Part shown: piece by piece, positions 27,466 through 37,858 of the stretch | Position numbering within the stretch: position 1 is the first letter of the stretch | How the letters are laid out: every line of letters starts with the position of its first letter | Origin: Stropharia rugosoannulata | Lineage: Eukaryota; Basidiomycota; Agaricomycetes; Agaricales; Strophariaceae | Assembly (NCBI GenBank): GCA_028532985.1 | Contig: JANCIK010000009.1 | Span: 2,232,001 to 2,296,000, forward strand | Direction of reading: 5' to 3' | Length of the DNA stretch: 64,000 bases | Translations under genes and position numbers: made by a program | The notes under the pieces: model-generated | The model's input: only the letters and a program-made list of their open reading frames with translations | Database searches by the model: none | What the model was told of the DNA's origin: nothing

Positions 27466-29215
27466 CTAAAATGTGCTTGCCCACTCTTCCAGGTTAACTG
27501 TCGAGCAGCGGGCCTGCTCTATCCAAGCATCGTTCTGAAAGGGGTCAGATAGGGGACGATAGTTTCAAATTGAAATATACTGACTAGGAGATCCTTTGGT
27601 GTCTTTCTCATATCAGGATCCTTCAGTAGACAGCTGTCAATGAAGACTTCTGCCTCTTTCGGGTACCTTCCCTCAGGAGTCAGCCGTGGCGCTGGTTCAT
27701 TCACGATGTGCTGAAGCAGCTCCAGGATACTCATCGTCATGGCGCCTCCCTGTAGACTGACGCCCTTACTTTTTCGTTTATCCTTCTTTGAGGTGCTGTT
27801 CTTCTTTATGCGGGCAGGGGGGAGTCCAGACAGTGAAAGCGATCCCGGTCGGGCAGGTGACAAAGTACCCTCAAAATCTGAGTCTGATTCATCGTCAGAT
27901 GTTGATTGTGAGAAGGGGAAGCGTCCAAGGGCGAGTTCAATCAGCGAAATGCCGAGTGACCACACGTCTGACTTGACGGTATACTGCGCCCCCTGTATTC
28001 GCTCAGGCTATTGTTGCAACAACGGGGCGCAAATATGAAATGTTCCGAGATAACAAATGCGATTGAAAATCAAGAGCGCGTGTTAGTTTGAAGAAGTATA
28101 TGGATGCAACATGTACGCACGCTCATGTAAGTTGAAGTCCCCACGAACGTATCTGCGATTGAGTTTATCAGCTCCCCTGATACACCAAAATCGCAGATTT
28201 TGATCTCCCCGCGGGAGTTGCATAATATATTCGAGGGTTTGATATCTGCGGAATGAGATGGTAGTGAGATTGAGGAATATTGTTATGGCGACAGCGCAGA
28301 ACAGAGCAACCATTGCAGCGCTGCAAGTACACTCCATCACGTGACGGCGTCAGACAAGAGGACATGAAATTTGGGGCTCACCTCGATGGATTATACGGTG
28401 GACGTCGTAGAGATAGGTCAGACCTTCTAGGACTGCAAGGGCTACCTGACCAACAACGTCGATGTCTATAGGACCGATCTTCTTGTAAATGTAGTCGAGC
28501 GACCCTTTATCCGCAAACTCCATGCAGATGCAGATATTTGGATCGGCCAGGAAGGCGCCGTAGAAGGAGATGATATACTTTGAATGACAGTCATGCATGA
28601 TCTGTAATTCTCGTAGGATTTGTTTTCGGACAGAAGGTTTGGCATCGATCAAGACGATCTATAATAGGGAAACAATATAAACGGCGGTTAGACGTGTATG
28701 TGTACTTCAACGATTGGACTCGCCTTTTTGGCCATCATGGTCTTGGTAGGGATATGTTCTACCTTCTTCACACTTCCACCGTTCCCCTGTCCGAGCTCCT
28801 GTAAATCCTTCAAGTCCTCGTTCTTCAAGTCAAATTTGATCTCCGCGTTCATGTCGAGGTTGGCAAGAGTATTAGATAGCGTGGCATGGTAGGTATTCCT
28901 CCGCACCGCGTGCGTGGCTGTCTGTGGGCCGTTATTTGTCCCAGCAGTAACAGTAAGTAGTCCAGTGTCTTGTTCGACCGCAGATACTGCCCCGCTTGAG
29001 CTCGGAATTTTGGGCGCTTTGATGACCATAGGAGGTGGCCGTTTCTTCCTCTCAACAGGGGCGGATGCTGCGGGCGCCGCAGGGGCTGGGGCGAGACGCA
29101 TGGGCACAGGGTCGAGCTGACCAGCTGTCACCGGTGCGGCGACGGGCTCTGCCACAGAAAGCTGGAGAGCCTTGAAATTCCTCTTCTTTCGCAGGGGAGT
29201 AGCTGCCGTCGCCAT
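27466..29215 (-). CDS. STE7: MAP kinase kinase, Ste7/Fuz7 type
   Basis: Dual-specificity kinase of the pheromone/filamentation MAPK cascade. Exons 29215-28724, 28658-28382, 28245-28121, 28007-27585 and 27534-27466 give 461 residues. A disordered Ala/Pro-rich N-terminus of about 135 residues precedes the kinase domain. Kinase motifs are the glycine loop [12 protein letters not shown], the ATP lysine in [25 protein letters not shown], the activation loop SIADTFVG with the two likely phospho-sites, and MSPERIQG. A 70-residue Ser/Pro-rich insert follows [29 protein letters not shown] is characteristic of the Ste7/Fuz7 group. The first intron uses GCGAGT as donor; no GT donor fits the phase. ATG 29215 is the first in-frame ATG. 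Confidence 0.94.
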
Positions 29216-30894
29216 CGTGAAGCTTTGGGCACCGGGGTCGTACACTATTGCTTGTTGCTGTACAAGAAATGGAAGAAGTACGAACCAAAAAGGTAGAAAG
29301 AAAGTCTTGTCAGCCGACGGTGGATGAGGATGAGAAGGAAGGCTTGCCTCGATATTATATTACTTCCGAATCTGAACAAAAGGCACGTGGCAGTATGATC
29401 GCCAATCGGCGCGGCACTGCGGGGCGCCCGCATTGCGCAGGCTAGGAGCCGCGAGTGCTAGGAGCTTTACCATCTTATGTTCATCAGGCCCCTGCAACTT
29501 GATTTTACAAATGCTAAATGATGAATTGTCTGAATTGATTGAAAGCTTAACGTTTCCAGTTCTGTGGGATGCAGTGCCGTTTTTCAGCATCGCCCTTTCA
29601 TATTTCTGGCATCTGCCGGTTCAGTTCAGGATGGTCAGAAATAGACTACATACTGCCTGGAATCCACAATGGTGTCCGTAGCTAATCGAGTTGCAGACTT
29701 TCTTTAAATAGAGTGACACCGTGTCCATTTTTGCACAAAGCTGTCGAGGCTTTACATTAATAGTAACACATGTGTAGCATTTACTATGCACCGCCGCGAG
29801 TCCTCGCCAGTCACATATAACTTACTAACGCCGACTCGTCCGAGACATACAACGGATATTTGCGCGCACTAATCGAGGTCTCAAAATGACTGGCGGCGCT
29901 ACCTTCGTGCATGTTCTTAAGCCGTGCCTTCCATAGATACACTCCTAAAATAATTCAGTCCTTCCACAGAGTTGCTGTACCCAATATACTATTGCCACAT
30001 ATTTGAGAGCATACACAGTTCAGCACCAGAAGAACGAGTTTTTTTGCGTATAAACCAAGCTGTAGTACCAGGCTGTAGGGCCGTCCGATAAGGAATCTGG
30101 GTGAGCGCTTAAATTAAAGTCACGGTCGCGGCACTCTCGGATATATCCGACAGGACTGTCAGTCGGAACAGGCGCATGAGGCAATACCGTAGTGACTGTG
30201 TTCTGCCCGCCGAGTCTCAGCTCGACAGCGTATTTTATAAGCCTTCCATTGAAGAGGAACCAGCGGCATGGTAAGGGAAGGCATTTGCTAATTTACATTT
30301 GCGCAAAGTTATCCAAAGCAGCAGCAAGTCTCATACGTACAAATGGGGAGCTCAGGAATGTATGTATGTTCTATCAGAGGCAGAAGGAATGTGAATATCA
30401 CAGTTTGAAGATGTCAGAACCAAGTCAGAACGGTTAAGTGATATGCCACCGCTTAGCGAATGTTCTCTACTCTACTCCGCCACGAGGGGAGCAACACATC
30501 AGCTTACATCAATCCATCGAACTCAAATTCATTAAAAATCTATCAGAAACTTTCCTATTAGCCCAAATATCAAATGATTGAGGGATAGCAGCGCTAACAT
30601 GAATTATATGTAAGTCGACTATACATTGCATTGTAAAGAAGTTCGTGCCACAATCATCGTATCACAGTCACGCCCAAAGTCCAATAAAGTAAATATAAAC
30701 ATTCAATCAGACACTGACTGGTAGATCAGATTATCACAGAATAGTAGATCGTTAATTCATGAGGATTCGTTATTGGCTCGGGTCACTAGTCTCCGTGAGA
30801 TCATCAATTCAAGTCGTCAAGCTTCAAGTCTCGTAAATATTGCAGTTGCTTCAGCACATCTCATGGTATGCTGTGTCCTGGATACGGCGCGGAC
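29216..30894. other. Intergenic region without a supported gene
   Basis: About 1.7 kb between the MAPKK start and the 3' end of the DUF2235 gene. The sequence is moderately AT-rich. Open frames of 60-100 codons occur on both strands but lack domains or consistent splicing. It should hold the MAPKK promoter. Confidence 0.5.
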
Positions 30895-32766
30895 CTATTC
30901 GACATATACCTGGGTACCGGCAGTCCATCGCGCTCGGGGCTTGTAGTTCGTCGTGTTTATGCGATGCTGCACGCTCGAATGGAATTTAGGCTTAGGGTCA
31001 ATAATTTTTCTTCCCCGTCCCAGGTGGATGCTAAAAAAAATAAACTGTTAGTTATATCTCCTTTACGATACAGTGCGAAACAGTGTGCTTACTTCCACTC
31101 CTTGTGCCAAACGCCGTTCGCGTCTTGCCATGTGTACTGCAAAGGCACAATTTCGAGGAGCCACCACAGTGGATTGAGTTTCAGCTCGTCATGCAGTGGC
31201 TGCACGGCATCCGTCATGTCCAGTCCTATCTCGGCGGTCGTCGGCTCAGGATTTAATGTGATATTGGCGTGCTCGAGCGCCAGGACATCGAACATAATCC
31301 CACAGCCCGAAGCGACCACTTCGCGAACCATCCATCGCAGACTGATATTTGCCAAACTGTTAGCAGTGCTGTTGCTAACCGCGCCCCCGCCGACATCTGT
31401 TGCAACGCAAGTCAGTCAGTCAATCTGGCAATCACACCCCGGCTACTAAATTTATCATCAGGAAGAGACGTACCGCTGTGGCATCCTGCAAACCAAACTT
31501 CGAGGACATTGTCTGGGGGTCCTTCCTCAATGAGCACCGGGGCAATGGACTTGCCTGTGCTCTTGATTTCTATCGACCGTTTGCGTCCAAAGAATCCCCA
31601 CCGTTTTTTCTTGGTAGAGGACCCTTCGCTGCTCGAGGACTCCGATTCTACACTAGGTCGCTCTTTGTACGATGATGACGCACGCCCTCCTGCCTGTTTT
31701 GAGCGGTTCCCAGAGAGTGGATCGGGTATAGCCAAATGATAGTTGTTAGGTCGAAATTTCGCTCGATGCTGCTATATTTTAAGATAATGATACAAAGATG
31801 CCTTCATCAGTACTCACTTCATCAAGAGATAGGCCGTGTCGGAATGTCCTGATGGAGCTATTTGAGTTCGTGAATGGCAGCGTCCGTCCATTTATCACGC
31901 CCACGCTTGCTACAGTCTCCCTGCATGAATATTAGCGTCCTATTAGAGCAGTATCAAAGCAGAAAACCAACCAGACACCCATGAATTCGATGTTAACAGT
32001 CTGACAGTACGTCTGCTTGAAACCAGCACACAGTTGGAGCCCTTCTGCGTCAGTGCGTTTGTACATCCTATATGCGAAGGGAATCTGAGCCTCATTATCC
32101 CGCGGGAGTAGGCCAACCTATACATAGCCTTAGTGGAATTTTAGGTCGCTGTTGCAGCTACCCTCACCTTGTAAAGTAGGCCGCCCAGTGCCCTAGCGGT
32201 ATAAGCCCCACGAGAGAAGCCTGTAGCGTGCCTCCACTTTGAGATCAAGCTATGACATACTCAGGAAGACACATACCAAAAATACATATCTTATCTCCAG
32301 TGTGATAATTCTGCATCAAGAACTTGTAACCGTCCATGACATGTGCGTCCAAATACCTGAAGTTTAGGGTTACTGCCGTGCCTTGCAGTCGGAGAACTAT
32401 TCAAGGAGACGCACCATGCAAACGCAAGGTCTAGGATCTTTGCTACCCATTCACACAGCGGAGATACCACGCCGGGTTCAAAGTAGGTGCCAATACCAGC
32501 CTAGACCATATCAGATATCACACTAAACTTATTAACATTGTAGGGGCGGTGTTACCTGATAGTAGCAAAGCTGCTCGTCGAAACAGTCCTTTCGCAGCAG
32601 AGAGAAGAATTTTACAACGTTGGTATTCTGTCCTTACGCAATGAGTATACGTTCCATGTCAAATAGTAGATCAAGAACGTACATCTGCGTCATATTCATT
32701 CGACGTGCCATCGAAGCACAAAACAAGCGTTCGAGGCTTCGACTCAGAGTTAAGATCGTCCGTCAT
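30895..32766 (-). CDS. DUF2235 alpha/beta-hydrolase-like protein
   Basis: Member of the DUF2235 family, which includes bacterial type VI lipase effectors of the Tle1 group and many fungal proteins of unknown role. Ten exons: 32766-32683, 32627-32556, 32500-32415, 32356-32277, 32220-32168, 32117-31972, 31920-31818, 31768-31474, 31396-31093 and 31030-30895. All close in phase, giving 452 residues. Family motifs are LVLCFDGTSNEY at the N-terminus, the nucleophile elbow FGFSRGAYTARALGGLLYKVG, the FMGVWETVASVG block and WFAGCHSDVGGG, the region of the catalytic Asp/His. An insert of about 70 residues rich in Ser and Lys/Arg separates the last two blocks. There is no signal peptide, so it is probably cytosolic. 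The substrate is unknown. Confidence 0.9.
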
Positions 32767-33932
32767 ATGATGGGGAGTATGCAAAAGACAGCAAGGGCAA
32801 GCAGAGGGGGAGAGACAAACAGAAAGGAAGAGAGCCAGATATATAAGTGCTTCCGATTATTTATGTCACAGACGTGGGTCCCCCACGCTAACTAGTCATC
32901 ACAAATAGGTTGCTAGAACAGCCTGTAGTTATGAATGTCTGGCTTTCATACGAGACATCATTAGCACCACTCTGACCCGCTTGGCGGTGGGTACAGCATC
33001 CCTAATTTACCAAGTGGGGGAGCCTTCGGTGGCTCTACACGCTTAGCAGGACTGCGCACACACGCGTCAAGACCATGACCTTCCGGGAGTCAGCAGGGAA
33101 GACTGGTTCCTCATTGTATCGAGGTGGTGTGGAAGCAAAATCAGGTGACAGTGAGGTGTGAAAGTAGCCCGAATGCAGTGATATCGCGCGGGGTGACGGT
33201 AATTCATCTGAATGACATGCGAGTGGCATGCTCTGAAATTGCTATTGAGCAGTAGAGAGAGAGCACCCAATAGAACAAGCACCGGAATACTGATGTATGT
33301 GCCTGAGTCACTGGTGGGGCTTGGCCAGGTTTACACTGGATAAAACCCTGTAAGTGTGAAAGGTCCGAAAAAAGCTCGGCTCCACCAGCAAGTACATCCA
33401 ACGACATCCGTGAGTCGCAAGAGTTGAAATGGCAGTTATTGAGTCATTTCAATCAAATCGATGGCACCTGCTCCGTCACACATATTCAGCGAATTGGGGC
33501 GTTCAGGTGCGAATGAAACTGTTGTCCAAATTGCATACCAAGCTAACTATCAATGCACGTCTAAAACAACGCTGATGTGACCTTCAAACGTTCTTATAAC
33601 CAAAACTGGGATCATGAACGTTTACATGGACTAGAGAGGTTCCGAGTATCTGCAGTGACCGGTGACCTGTGATGACGTCGAGCAAAAAGCAAGCTTGGAT
33701 CATTCAGTGTTCTCCCGACAAAAGACTCCGACCAACTCCGACGGACCACCGCAAGTGTACAAACTGCAACAGCCTGAGCTCTTGCTAAGCTCCGCGAACT
33801 AACCGCAAACGCAAAGTCTCGAAAAAATACTGAAGCATAGTCTTTTTAAAACCGTAATGCTAACGTATAGCCTAACGATATCTATGCTTGCTAGAACATA
33901 ATGTCATCAGCAGGACCGAGAGATAAGTATAA
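32767..33932. other. Intergenic region without a supported gene
   Basis: About 1.2 kb between the DUF2235 start and the AMP deaminase stop. The small open frames near 33035-33407 overlap one another in different frames and show no motif. Confidence 0.5.
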
Positions 33933-36900
33933 CTAGTTTCCAGATAAAGTAGACATGGTTTTCGCAGCCACGTTGTCCGGTGTCGGTAAAAGAGAGTTGG
34001 GCCGTGCTGGTGAGTGTGGGATTTGGCTTACAGGTGATAGAACAGCATTGGACTTGCCGCGAATCATGTCTAACTCGCCGACCAACGTTGAATGGCGATA
34101 GGCAAGACGGATATCGGGGACGTTGGTCTATTTGTGGAAATTTAAGGAATGGTTCGTGACATCTTCAATGAATAAATACCTTGTTTATGTCATTTCCAGC
34201 TGCGCCTGGTAGGTACCATGAATGTCCCAGCCAATGCCGCTTGACCTCCATCTCGAAACCGCTTTGTCTTACCGAGTTACGGGCCAGTTCGGCTAACGAG
34301 CTTTGCGGCAGTTTATATATCTGGACGGGATCATTCAATCATTCCAAAATGAAATAACAGCAAGAACATAATCCGTACATGGGCAGCAACAGAATATTCC
34401 TCCAACAGAGGTTCCTAGTTTAAACTTAGTACCAAAGCAACTAATAAGTCTACAAGACCTACTTTTGTAAAATGGAACTGAAGTGGATCGTCTGTGCTCA
34501 GAGACACGTTTAGTCCGGTCTTGAAGAAGTCGGGCAACGGGTTTCTTTCGTATGTCAAGAAAAGTGCATTGTTGCTTAAGGGACTCATTGCTATGCCGAT
34601 TTGTTTCAGATAAAAGAGATACTGAAGAGCTGGGACTTTGCGCAGCAAGATCCCGTGTGAGATTGAGTGAGATGTGAGAAAAGCAGAAGTGAGATGGTCT
34701 GTATCGCCAGCTTCTCCACAATGGGGCCGGAATGCAAACGTATCTAAATGGTTCTAATTAGCATTCCGAACTCAACAGAGTAGTTTTTTTCTATAAAAAA
34801 AAAAGCGTACTAAAACCGCGGACCCGTCTCCAGTTGTTTAAACTAGCCATGTTCGCAAACATGTAATACAACCAATATGAATAGGGAGGCGACGTTGGTA
34901 GGTCCCATAACTTAGGATACGGAAACTTTTTGTGGATCCTCCTTTCAACTTTCGATTCATCATCGACAGTATCAAAGCCAACAACGCGCTGCAAGAACAC
35001 ATGCAGTTCGGGATGGCTTCGAGGATCCTTCGTCACTTCAAACAAAGGTTTGAATATATCTGGATAATATTGTTCAGAAATTTGCAGATAGCAGTTGCGA
35101 CTACTCACTGATGACAACGTCCTCAAATGTTCTAATAGAACCATTGGATTTGTAGACTTCGTAAAGACGAGGAACTTGAATGAGCCAGCGAACGTTATGA
35201 GAAACTAGTTTGTTGTTCACAATCCATTTCGCCAACTTGTCCCATTCGTCTGCGCTGCGACCATAAATACTGATGCGCCATTCAACATTCTAATTAACGT
35301 TATGTTACGCTTTTAGACAGATGGCAGTTCAAACAACGCACCTGATACTTTGTCTGTTCAAGATCAGTCATCAGTTCTGCAGATTATCTGTTAGTGCAAA
35401 TTTTTGAAGATAAATTTTGACCAAACTATTCACCCTTTGTGAGCTCTGCTAGGTAGCGTCCTTGAATGAGATTGTCTGTCTTCAAGAAAATTTCTCGAAG
35501 TCGAGATTCTCCGATGGGGTTGTATTTCAAATTAAATTTGTCAAAGCGATGGAAAGAGTCTTGATGTGCGTGCATATCAAGAGTGTCGATAGATAAATCA
35601 TAGGCATTCAGCTTCAATGATTCGAAAACTTGTGAAAGTGTGAGTTCATGGCCATCACGGAAAATAACAATGTCCTAAACAAAATCAATTCTTCAGTCAA
35701 TGACACCATTCTGTCCTGAAGAAAGATACCAACGTCGGGACTATGCTTCATTTTGGATTTAATGAAGCGTAGAAGATGCTTCTGGTTCATGCTACTCGAG
35801 TGGTGGACATGAGTATCAACTTTGCGAAGGTTGTAAAAATCACTGAAGATCTTTGAGAACAGTATAATGCTGCGTCACTGGAACCACAAACCGATGAGGA
35901 ACTTTCTTTTTATCACAATACGTTCATCAGCATCATATGGATTTACACAAGATAAAGGGGGCTTACCTTCATGTCTGCGAGCTCTTGGAACTCGTTCAAC
36001 AAGCCGTACATTGTAAATTTGCTTGCTAAGTACTTGAGCCTTCGGTATGCAAAGCTTTTGGTAGGGCCATCTGCGATGACACTTAGGACATATTCGAGGT
36101 CAACAAAATACTCTCGTATGTCGGGTATGTCAAATGCAGGTTTCTTATCGGCGGCATTCCCTAGAGTTCGCTCACTTAGACTTTAAATAAAAAATTGGGC
36201 AATGGGTAAAGTGGTCACACCTTTTGTATTATCATACACTTGGAAAACCCCCTTAACGTCAATCGCATAAGACCATCCTTCATGATTTTCAGGAATTATG
36301 CAATCTTGGAACTCAAATTCATCGTCCCCTGCCTTCTTAGCTCCATCAGCACTGACAACCTCCTTGTCTTTCCAGTGCCAGTGCGGTGGCGGAGGTTTTG
36401 GGTAGATATTCCAGCGCTGGAAGGTGTTCGCTTGCGATTTGACACCGGATTTCACTGCTTGTACGGGGACGTCCGGACGTACACCCGAAACATCTGCATA
36501 ATGGTCGCCCAGAGGTTCAAAGTGGTCATCGTAATCGCGGGGATCATCGCCCAGGCGTTGACGCGATTTCAACATGTACTTATCCCTTAGCTCAAGACAT
36601 CTTTGAAGATTTTTTAGAAGCTGTATTTGCTCGGCGTTGATAATGGTTTCTGAGGTCTCACATAAGCTGTCAAATATTCAAGGCAAGCGTAGATGTGTTT
36701 ACCGGGAGCGTGGGCTTCTGCGGTAAACTGTTTATGCTTATCCTCTTCTTCCCCGTCTTCGTAGAAGGCGTCCCCGAGTACAGATCCCGTAACAGAGTGC
36801 GGTTTGAAACTTCCAGCATCAGAATGCGACTCGGATGTCCTGCGATGCGCCCAGAATTTCTCTTCGATCTAAACTGAGATGAACACTAACTTCGGGATAA

Positions 36901-37030
36901 TGTTTAGTGCAATGACCTGCTTGAGACTCTTCTCCTCCTGATAGCCAAAGAATCCGTCCTTCGACTCTGGTATGTGAAGATCTGAACCGCTCGTTGACAC
37001 GCCAGGGGTTTCTGGCTGCGAAGGAGGCAT
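33933..37030 (-). CDS. AMD1: AMP deaminase
   Basis: Deaminates AMP to IMP in purine interconversion and adenylate balance; cytosolic and zinc-dependent. Fourteen exons: 37030-36917, 36868-36729, 36666-36221, 36160-35967, 35905-35892, 35842-35734, 35674-35434, 35376-35342, 35289-35109, 35059-34811, 34743-34463, 34414-34379, 34320-34180 and 34127-33933. They close in phase, giving 791 residues. Family blocks are [16 protein letters not shown] ([15 protein letters not shown]), [18 protein letters not shown] (zinc His pair), [75 protein letters not shown] and RHWLG. The second donor (GTTTAC at 36728) is weak, so the N-terminal region is less sure. Confidence 0.94.
35892..35905 (-). other. AMD1: 14-nt microexon of AMP deaminase
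   Basis: Fourteen bases encode KVPH plus part of an Arg codon, joining ADMK to RDFYN. That restores the family sequence KVPHRDFYN. The flanking introns are 61 and 49 bp. Confidence 0.8.
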
Positions 37031-37219
37031 GATGATGGTGATAATGACTCCTCTACAAGCTACGATTTTCCGGTAGCGAACATCGACAGTTGAGAGACCG
37101 GAAAAGGTCTAGACTTCGAAGTTCGGGATGAGCCGAAGTCTCCTTGCCGACCCACGTGTCAGGGACCACATGCGGGCCGCGCATTGATCCGGTGTTCCAC
37201 TAAGCGCCCAGTTACTATG

Positions 37220-37560
37220 TACAGTGGCGATCAAAAGTATTGCACGCCTGTTGTCGAACCTATAACTCAGTAACGGCTAAACTTTTTTTTTAAATTCTAA
37301 ATTATATGTAAAATAGACCTTCTAATGAACATGTTTGATATAAATTTGAGCCATTTGCGTTCATATATTAATGAAAAATTGAAAAATGGCAAGGAGGGCA
37401 CTTTTCACCTATGGAATGGAGTCATTCAAAAAATCTGAAAATATTTGAGGAGATAGTCCTTGATAATATAAGCATAGAACAAGTTACAGTTTGAAAATTG
37501 ATCAGGCCAGTTTTGAGAAATGTGACCTCAAAGTAGCCATTTTTGAGCAACTTTGTTAGA
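37220..37560. mobile_element. Remnant with a Tc1/mariner-type terminal end
   Basis: TA followed by CAGTGGCGATCAAAAG and TATTGCAC at 37220-37246 matches the form of Tc1/mariner terminal inverted repeats: a TA target site, CAGTGG, then a CAAAAGTATT-like core. The next 300 bp is AT-rich, as in element subterminal DNA. No inverted partner was found to the right and no transposase frame is present. It is therefore a solo end or truncated copy, and the right limit given is arbitrary. Confidence 0.55.
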
Positions 37561-37567
37561 GATTTAT

Positions 37568-37640
37568 ATAGGCTGTCACATGCCACAACTTTCGGAAACA
37601 AATCCATCGAGGGATGCGCTTGCTCTGATTTCTGAGGAGT
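37568..37640 (+). repeat. Left arm of a 73-bp inverted repeat (copy of the F-box gene 3' end)
   Basis: This stretch is a sense copy, on the plus strand, of the last codons of the minus-strand F-box gene, through its stop codon. It pairs with 37786-37858 with two mismatches. Both mismatches are silent in the F-box reading frame (CAC/CAT and ACG/ACA). Confidence 0.9.
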
Positions 37641-37785
37641 TTAGTCAGGTAGAGTCTGAGTCTTGAGAGAAAGAGGTTCAAAAAAGGTACGCGTTGGATA
37701 CATGGTACGAGTCGGCAACTTGGTCACAAATTTGAACTACTATACTGCTTTCTATTGTTATTATTTAAGTAAGAGGTATGCGACG

Positions 37786-37858
37786 ACTCCTCAGAAATCA
37801 GAGCAAGCGCATCCCTCGATGGATTTGTTTCCGAAAGTCGTGGCGTGTGACAGCCTAT
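37786..37858 (-). repeat. Right arm of the 73-bp inverted repeat (end of the F-box CDS)
   Basis: Overlaps the last 22 codons and the stop of the F-box gene. The 145-bp spacer 37641-37785 would form the loop. Confidence 0.9.

Larger units (their letters stand above)
37031..37790. other. Intergenic segment with transposon-like end and inverted repeat
   Basis: Between the AMP deaminase start and the F-box stop. It contains the Tc1-like terminus and the inverted gene fragment described in separate entries. The 37250-37560 stretch is very AT-rich. No intact gene is seen. Confidence 0.6.

Noticed and set aside
37111..37142. AGACTTCG...CGAAGTCT stem-loop between AMP deaminase and the Tc1-like end
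   Set aside because: Arms of eight bases with a loose loop are common by chance; no terminator or RNA context.
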